From Ascaris suum (taxonomy: Eukaryota; Nematoda; Chromadorea; Rhabditida; Ascarididae): a stretch of 64,000 bases of DNA. This document shows, piece after piece, positions 56,101 to 64,000 of this stretch. Positions within the stretch are counted from its first letter, which is position 1; each line of letters opens with the position of its first letter. The notes beneath the pieces were generated by a model that was not told the DNA's origin, ran no database searches, and saw nothing but the letters and a program-made list of their open reading frames with translations. Made by a program: the position numbers and the translations under genes. The stretch lies in contig CM024183.1 in assembly GCA_013433145.1 (NCBI GenBank), positions 6,305,703 through 6,369,702 of the forward strand, read 5' to 3'.

Positions 56101-59100
56101 TGTGAGGTTCAATCTGATGCGAAGGAAAATTGTGTTGAATGTTATTTGAGAATCAAATGATATTCGGTATTCATCGCAACCAAAAGTTCAGGATGACTAA
56201 TGAAATGGGCTCTAAAGCTATATGGAAGTCAGTCGGTATATGCTATACAAATTTCGATTATAAGAAGCAGTCGATCGATAGGAAAAGATAGTATTATAGC
56301 CATTGCGGATATTCGAACAATATATAGCGGGCAGTTTCAGTTGTAAACCTCTAAAGCTATATGGAAGGATATTGTTATTGCGTCAAGTAGGCCTGTTTTC
56401 CTGAGCAACTCTATCAAAATAATATTCGCTCATTTTGTTAGAATTGACCGAATTTGGAAATGATAGAAAGCAAATTTTTTGAAAGTCTAAGGGATAGATG
56501 CTTTTGATTCGCCCTTTATGCATACGCGCAGATTAGGCTTCACCGTAATATGCCTTGGAAAGTGCCAGTTTGCAAGAACGCATTTGATACGTCTTCTTGT
56601 AATGCAAATAATAAGATGAGGATTATCGATTGTATAAATGAATAAACGAAAGCAAATATAAACAAATGAGGATGATTTTTGAAAAACAAATTCCTTTTCA
56701 AATTTATCCATAAATAAATCCACAAATCCATATCCATATTCAAGCTTATCCATTATCCATAAGTCCAAAATAAATCCACTAATTTCTTAGTTAGCATATA
56801 AATTATATGCGAAAAATTAAGCTAGTTGCACACTTTCAATAATCGTTCAAGCTTGATCGCATGAAAAAAAAAAAAAAATACGCAAGCGAACGTCCTAAGT
56901 GGCAGCGAATTCAAAGCTATTTGCAAGCAAAAGTGCAATAAAATATTCGGCTTTGCATTCAGAAAATTGCGAATTCGCATGAGATTTTCGTTAAGTGATA
57001 TGCAAATGCCCCAAATTCACACACGAATGTACTGTTCTTTTGTCAATATCGTTAAGCTTATTATGCGTTCGAAAGCTCGGTGATCGCTAAGTGGAGAATG
57101 AAAGGGCAGCGGGCGTGTTGCTCTCATTGAAGAACCATGCAATCGAACAGGTAAGAGGACGCTACGAGAGACAAAATCAGCAGACATTATGGACGCAATA
57201 TATGCAGAGAGTAACAAGAAATACGTCAGTTTTCGCTGGTGTCTAGCGTACTACAATGTCCTTTCGGAAACCTGCTTTCTTCGACAGTTCTTTTCCTTTC
57301 AAAGGAAATGGCTTCCATGAACAGCAATTGTGTAACACCTATATTGATCTCATCAGAACGTCGTTGATATATTGCTCAATCGGATATAAATGGACGTTAG
57401 ATGCAAACTTTGGGATTTGCAATAAGTACGTGAAAATTAGACGGCTAGCAGCCGCAAAAAATCTCTAAATTCAGAAATTCAGAATCTCTAAATAAATTTA
57501 GAAGCTCTGGTGGAAAATCGCTAAAAAACGAAAAAAAAATTGTTCATCCCCTTCCTATCCGTTTTTTACCACTAATTTTTTTTCACATTAAAGCTAGCCA
57601 TTTCCGGTTCATGGAGTTTTAGTTTGTTTCAGTGCTTTAATTTTTTTCTTCATTATATATAATTTAATTTCACGTTAGATTTTTCGTTAACTGAGAGCGG
57701 GGATAATATTGAGGCAAAAAGAGTGTGCTGCATTTTTCCTGAGAAAACTGGACAAAGAAGGAGAGAACTACGCGCATGTCGTGTGGGAAGCAACGGCTCT
57801 AATATAGATGTTCAACGGGATAGCAAATTGCTGAGAACAGCGAATGCACTAGCGCTTCATCTCTGCGAGCCCAAGGGAGTTTTTTTTAACAACACTTAGC
57901 TTATTTTCGGATAGATATGGCAGCAGGTTTGTCTGATTCATAGACCAAATAAATTTGCTAGGTAGCTTGGTCATCGCTGTTTTTCCCTATCAATGCGTTT
58001 TGCAGCAACGATCAGCTCATTGGAGCCGAGCGTAAAGTCTGTTTACAGTCAATCTACAAGGTTTCAAAAAAAAGTCGATATCTAAGCGATGAAAGCAGAA
58101 AGAAAGTTTTTTTTCCACTTTTAGAGAGGAAAATATTTCAAAGGAATTAATTGCACTAGAATTCAAAATGTCAACCAATGAGATGAAATTCGCATCCGTA
58201 AAATATGATAGAGGTTTTTTTCGTTGACGTCTCATCATCACCTGTTCTTATATTGGTTGTCGAAATTAGATAATAGTAATCAATGCTATTTTTCCTCAGA
58301 GCTGTCTTTTTGGAAATTTTACCTTAGATAAATACAATTGCATCACAGAAACAATTTCGAATTTCAATCATAAGCCATTTGAAGAAGGTGAAAATCTTGA
58401 TATCGATGAAAAATAATGATGAATTTCGGACACCATTTTAGCAAAATTCCACCTAAGCGATATTACTTTCGCGACGAATCCGAATCCATATGTTGATTGA
58501 AATCGTGCAGATATCTATTCAGAATCTTTTGAAACTACAATTTACTTAATTTCGTCGCTTTGGCTAGAGCTTGCACTGTTAATCGAGTGGAACATACATG
58601 CTGACAAACGACGAAACAATGGAAAAAACGCATCAAACGAACTGCCACAATAAGAAATGCGTGAGAACTGTTTTGCAGTATTGCGTAAGCGCAGCAAAGT
58701 TGACACATTGCTAATAGATGATTCGAAGACTGTTTTTCGATAATATAAGGCATGTGTCGCCCCACAATCAGGGGGCTTTACGGTGATCTACCTTTTGTCG
58801 TATCTTCACGTGGCAAAGATATCGAGATGAGGATATAGTTCACTGTGATCAACTGAGCAGATTAAAGATTCGCTTTTATGTTCTAGGCAGCAAATTATGA
58901 GTGTAACGTACTACTAAATAACTAATGCGAGTGAAGTATGGATGAAGTAACGGATAAAGTACTATGTGAAACCTAATCACAAACTGTAATTGGTCTGGAA
59001 ATATTATTGCTTTTTTAGTCCCAGGAGGAGAAAGTTGTCGTAATCTTGGTGCAATTCAGGCTGTTCGTTCTAGAACTTGATGAAGAAGGAACTCTATGCG

Positions 59101-61935
59101 CTGAAAACGAATTCATGAATACTTATTCGTTCCGAATAGCAAAGGTATAATGTCAGGTAACTTAATTAATATCAGCTACAGAAGAAGTTCCTTCGTGTTT
59201 CGAAAACGATTGGAGATCAAGTATGCGAATGACAAAAACGACCGACGCAATATCTGCTATTTCACTACATTGATGAATTTACTGCAAAATTTTGACCGTT
59301 GCGTGTGACTGTAAGAAAAAACCGGCAGCTGCTATATATAGGGCCGTTGATCTGTCGAGTTTTGTTCAGCATTAACGGGTACTTCCAGATGCGATAGTAG
59401 TGTTGTTATATTATCTTTGCCTCCTTATTCACCGTTTAAACCTAAGAAGTGATTGCCCTTTTTTCACGATATGCTCTAGAGATAGAAGTTTCATTCCGCA
59501 CAACCTTTTGTGCCTTATTCGAAATAATCTTAAGTGAAATGATGCCTCGGATATTAAACCTGGGAAGTAAACTTACATAACCCGACAAGTATTGTGTATT
59601 GGTAGGTGGTTTCTTATAATCTTTACCTTTGCTTATTATTGAAGCCACTTGTAGACCGGCTGATAACCGTGTTATGATAGTCTAGATTCTTATTTGCCAA
59701 TGTATACAACAGGTGATGTCATAATCGGTCGCAACTTTCACCAGAATTCGCATGGGTTAGATGTTTCAGGAGGCCGTTTTAAATAGCAAAATATATCCCG
59801 CGATTTTCACACCAAAAAAAAACACTTGGAAACTATTTCGGAGATGAGTCGTTTGCATATATATAATCCCATCAGATCAATTGGAAGTTTCAGATTACAA
59901 TTAGCAGTCTACGCCCTTATGCAATGAGTGCAACCGATGTTGCTAGCACGATTTTGAGTTACATATTGCAGGATGTCAACATGTACTCCTTAAACAGTAA
60001 TAATTGGCAGCACTTTATCACCACACTACTGTTATTACTGTCTCGGGTGGAATGAGGTTAAAATACTGAGCAGAAATTATAAGGAACCACTCATTTATAT
60101 GCAATAGGTGCAGATCGGTAGAGATCTTCGAAGTTGAGGCGCCTTCAATTCTAGGACCAGTGGAACATCGAAGATTACTGTAAACCACTAGGGAGAGGGT
60201 GACGAGAAAGAGGGCAAAGTGAACTTCAGCGACAGTAGAAAACCATTTGAAGTCATAAACGTCAACACTAATCTGCTCACATATACACAGACGCAAGTAC
60301 ATGCCTGCTTAAATGTGCAGAGAAAACATACGGGCTAAGAACCGCCTTGCTACGATCGATGGAATAAAATATGAACAAGGGTATATTAATATTCTAATGA
60401 AATAAAATCCCACACAGAATTTTTGGCAAAAATATTCGTCTTTCCCTTGTTTTTTCCCTTCACTTGCAACCGAATTTCCGCTAAATTCGATTGCAACTCA
60501 CCTGCGTCCAAATTTATGAAAACATTCAAGAAATGCCTATGACTCTTTCTCAAATTTTGACGTGTCAATCTGGAGGAGTAGCCAATCTTTAGAATAAATC
60601 ACGCCCACGTCGAAGTTCAGTGATTTCTCTGCCGGAAGAACTCGGCAGACATGCAGACAGATACGCTACGCACATGACACACAAGAAATCTTCATGATGT
60701 GCTGCATAAACGCAATTTTGAAAGAGCGTTTAAAAACGAGAAGATTTAAGCGACATTCATCGAACTGCAAACGAGGTGTAAACTTTGCGCGCAGTTTGAT
60801 CCCATTTTGAGAATCTTAGACTTAGAATTGCAGAATCTCTGCATCGCTTTCATCATATTATCAAATTATTTAGCTGTTAACCGTCCAGATTCCAAGTAAG
60901 CCAAAAAGATTGATGTTGGAGGCCAGAAGGGTAGAGGAGAGAGTGATGATTCGTTTAAAGTCGTTCTAACGGGCGACTGTGAACAGAAATTTGTGCCGCC
61001 GCCGTTCATTTTATAACCAAGAAGGTTTCACAGATGAAAACATTGCACTAATTATATGTTTCAAACTATGTCTTAATAAATAAAAGATTTTTGCGAGGAT
61101 TTTAACGTTCAATGGATTTCCTCATTATCACAAGGTAGTAATGACAGCGACCGATCAAGAGCAAATTTATGGCATACAATAGAATCGTTGTCGATTTTTT
61201 GAAAAGATGTTGTGAACGATCGAAAAATTCATAACTTTTAGAAACTCGCGATATTTGCATTGAAACGATATAATGCTGAAAATTTTGTGGATCGACGAAC
61301 AAGTTCTACTTGAGTTTTCTTATTCTTCATAAAGGAAAGAAGAATGCGAGATAAACTCGTTTTGGTATCGAAAACGAGAAAGCGATGGAAATTAAAAGAA
61401 GAGGGCCTATTGGACGATACATTTCGCTTGTCAATAATACAGTGGTCAAGGATCCACGACGGTGGGAAATATACTCGGAAGAATAGCGAAGTGAATACCA
61501 CGGAATAACCGTCGATCGGCTACAACATCTTATGTAGTAAATTGCTATGATCGTAGAGTACGCACACAGATACCTGAGATGTGAGGCACACCATTATGGC
61601 CCTTACAATGATATTTGCCTATATGGTCATTCTGATGCTAGTCTACTTCCTCAAATATCGGTAATAATGCTACTGTAAGCAAGTTCCCCATATTAAAAGA
61701 TGAAGTTTTCACAGTGCATACCGTATTATTAGCGCAAAAACTTAAAAATATTACTGTAATTACTTAAAATACTACTGTAGTTCCCATTTTAAAGAAAAAA
61801 GTTATAAATAAATTGGGGAAAAAAATTACCATGTGAGAGTGGGCTTTCGTAAATTTGTTTAATGTCGATAGTTGCGTTCGATAAGTGTAGAAAAGCGATG
61901 AGAAGAAGGACAACGGCGCCCGGTGTGACGTTCAT
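50196..61935 (-). CDS. txdc-12: ER thioredoxin-like protein, TXNDC12 / ERp18 family, with charged tail
   Basis: A thiol-disulfide oxidoreductase expected in the ER lumen, helping disulfide formation. Five minus-strand exons join in phase: 61935-61830, 53950-53837, 52729-52577, 51359-51229 and 50426-50196 (TGA), giving 244 aa. Exon 1 encodes a signal peptide ([20 protein letters not shown]; cleavage near residue 21) and was chosen because it ends in phase 1 on a G that completes GFGEDIEW. The thioredoxin fold shows HKSWCHAC with the CxxC at 69-72, [11 protein letters not shown], the [10 protein letters not shown] segment with the cis-proline near 119, then [14 protein letters not shown]. The mammalian protein ends near residue 170; here 76 extra residues follow, mostly Lys, Glu and Asp, ending KTEL. 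KTEL resembles KDEL-type retrieval signals, though Thr at that place is not canonical. Intron 1 is 7.9 kb, so exon 1 is the least certain. In-frame ATGs upstream of 61935 would spoil the signal peptide. Confidence 0.92.
50789..50803. repeat. Poly-C tract in the last intron of the TXNDC12-like gene
   Basis: About fifteen C followed by TCCTCCCTTCTTCTTTC on the plus strand. Confidence 0.9.
55526..55607. repeat. Tandem repeat TTTAGTAAATAATTTACATA, about four copies
   Basis: Three full and one partial copy, slightly irregularly spaced, lie in intron 1 of the TXNDC12-like gene. The core GTAAATAATTTAC is itself an inverted repeat. Confidence 0.9.
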
Positions 61936-62235
61936 CGTGCAAAATGAACAAATGCACCTTGTCGTGCAACCTCGACCCAAATACGCACACAACGCACATC
62001 GTCACACACGAAAGAAAGAATACATCTAACTTTACGCATTACTTCTTCGTGTATGTATTCTTCCTCTACCTACTATCTCATCAATGAAATAAATAATGGT
62101 ATGGAGAAATTTTGTGCAAATTTTCCGCTTACATTTCATGGTCAATCGATATGTGCACTTGATGGAGTATGTTATCGATATTGTCGAATGGGATTGTGAG
62201 AATTCAGGTAGCAAGCAGATTCTCATAAAATTATC

Positions 62236-62369
<134 letters not shown>

Positions 62370-63294
62370 CATGTATAAAGACTCTTCACTCGGTACGTTT
62401 TTTTGCATACAAGCACTTCTACAACTCACTTTCGTTCATTAAGCCTCCTTCTGTCCTGTAATGCTTTATTTGTCCATTGTTCATTAAAAGAAAGCTATGG
62501 GCCCAACGAATGTATGGAAAACGATACTGCTCATCTCAAGCTTTCGCCTGCTGACCTCGAGCACCCTTTTTAAAATAGTTGCAAACAAGCAAGCTGTTTT
62601 ATGGATTTCATCATTCTTTTATTGAAGGTAATTTCTAATGTGCAATTTGCGTAACATACCTTTACGGGCATTAAAAACAATCGTTTTTTTTTAAATATAT
62701 TAGCGCAAATACGTACATCTTAAGCTAAAGTTTCGTTGCAATTATCTGTTATTTTTATTATTTAATTCAAAAACTGATGAGCAAAGTGCACGCATTGCCC
62801 TTTCACGACAATGCAAATTGAGGGGACAATTATGACCATAGCAAATATTTTTGATTTTCTTTATAAACTCAATCTCACATTTCACAAATGGAGCGAACAT
62901 ACATATCTTCGGATTTCATACCATCGATCACAACAGTTCTCCGTCCCATCTCGGCTCATATTAATGGGAGCTTTTTATGAAACTCCTTAGCGAAATTCAT
63001 GAGTGACGACGATAAGAAGGTATAGAGAAATCATCTTGGAATAATGTTATGAGAGAAACGATTCTTTGATGTGAGGATGAGATCAGCGAAGAACAAAATT
63101 TTAAATGAGGACAGCAAGATCACACAACGTCACAATTCCAAAAAAAAACGTCGTCAAACTTTGCAAGAAAAGGATGAATGAGAAAATTGTTTCATGCTTT
63201 ATTCGCTATAATCGAGAAAACGTTTTATTCGAGAAAAAGTTGGGGCAAATAGCTTAATCCTTTTAGAGGAATTCTTCATTGTACCACTTTGCAA

Positions 63295-63310
63295 ATTTGC
63301 ATATGCAAAT
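63295..63310. promoter_or_regulatory. Perfect palindrome of two octamers (ATTTGCAT-ATGCAAAT)
   Basis: Two copies of the POU-type octamer ATGCAAAT meet head to head as a 16-bp palindrome. A second inverted pair with a 5-nt spacer lies at 47476-47496. Function is unknown. Confidence 0.5.
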
Positions 63311-63939
63311 TACTGTAGTATGTTTCTAATGCATATACATTAAAGAAACGTTGTGTTTGTGCATACAGTGTATGTGTAAGTCTGTCTTCGTGTATATGAC
63401 CAGCAGTTTCAATTTAAGAAATACCGAAATTTGCATTTCGACAATTCGTTAGCATCATTTCTACCATTGGCTGGCTTCCTATACCGCCTTTCACGTCAAT
63501 CCCTCCACTCTACAATTTGTCAGCGACATTTGAAGGTGACAAATTTGCGTACCTCTTGCACCGATCGAGTTTTCATTCTATTCAAATTGATTCATAGAAC
63601 TTGTGAAGGCTACTAAAGCAAGTAACTAGTCATATGCATATTTTTGCACTCGTCCTAACTGACTAATCATTATCGTAGATTATAAATAGAAATAAATATG
63701 CAAAATAATGCTTTGATGGTTTCGACTGCTCTCATAAAGCTGTGAAAGCATTTTTTTTTTGCTGTCCAAGCCGTGCATAAGTGCTGAAATTTTTAAACGT
63801 CACACTGATTTCTCAGCCTTAGGTAGCGTGCAAAAACTGCAATCTAGAGTGCAATTATAAGCGGCGAACTTCTGAACCTCGCTGCACTTATTGTCGAGAT
63901 GAGACTATCGAGCATACAGATAGTCCACCTTTGGGGTTA

Positions 63940-64000
63940 CGTGCACACTTATACATACGAATACATATACACATGCGCACGCATGTGCGCGCACATGCAC
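63940..64000. repeat. Alternating purine-pyrimidine tract at window end
   Basis: ACATATACACATGCGCACGC and following CATGTGCGCGCACATGC form a mixed CA/TG/CG repeat with inverted symmetry. It continues past the window edge. Confidence 0.7.

Overview
The window is eukaryotic nuclear DNA from a nematode. The direct evidence is an exact copy of the 22-nt nematode spliced leader SL1 at 9828-9849, trans-splice-like TTTNCAG acceptors just before start codons, an AT-rich base composition (my rough impression is 36% GC), and spliced genes whose best relatives are worm C-type lectins, a cathepsin A-like serine carboxypeptidase and a TXNDC12-type ER thioredoxin. The species cannot be fixed from sequence alone. 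Introns are long (174 bp to 7.9 kb), which suggests a parasitic or large-genome worm rather than Caenorhabditis.

Layout. (1) 2473-8909, minus strand: a C-type lectin gene, 5' end not found, in which a ~200-residue Pro-Gln repeat precedes one CTLD. One of its introns is mostly a 0.94-kb (TA)n array. (2) 9828-9849: an SL1 sequence stranded in the genome, not followed by an SL RNA body. (3) 15729-17303, plus strand: a decayed copy of the three CTLD exons of that lectin, inverted about 7 kb upstream of it, with stop codons and a destroyed splice donor. A hairpin and an ACAGAC-type satellite follow it. (4) 21244-22246, plus: a coiled-coil protein gene whose last third needs a frame change. (5) 30268-34070, plus: the 3' part of an orphan, highly charged, probably nuclear protein gene. 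(6) 37958-48723, plus: a complete nine-exon serine carboxypeptidase gene, 469 aa, with an intact catalytic triad. (7) 50196-61935, minus: a complete five-exon TXNDC12/ERp18-like gene, 244 aa, with a CHAC active site and a long Lys/Glu-rich tail ending in KTEL.

The exon models were built by hand from splice signals, open frame and matching intron phases. For the carboxypeptidase, the thioredoxin and the CTLD exons every junction agrees in phase. The carboxypeptidase and thioredoxin genes converge tail to tail with about 1.5 kb between stop codons. No shared pathway links the genes: lectin (secreted, carbohydrate-binding), carboxypeptidase (lysosomal or secreted) and thioredoxin (ER oxidative folding) all belong to the secretory route, but this is a general statement and not evidence of a cluster. 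The long stretches between genes hold microsatellites, poly-C/poly-G tracts, a foldback element and short ORFs that I could not support as genes.
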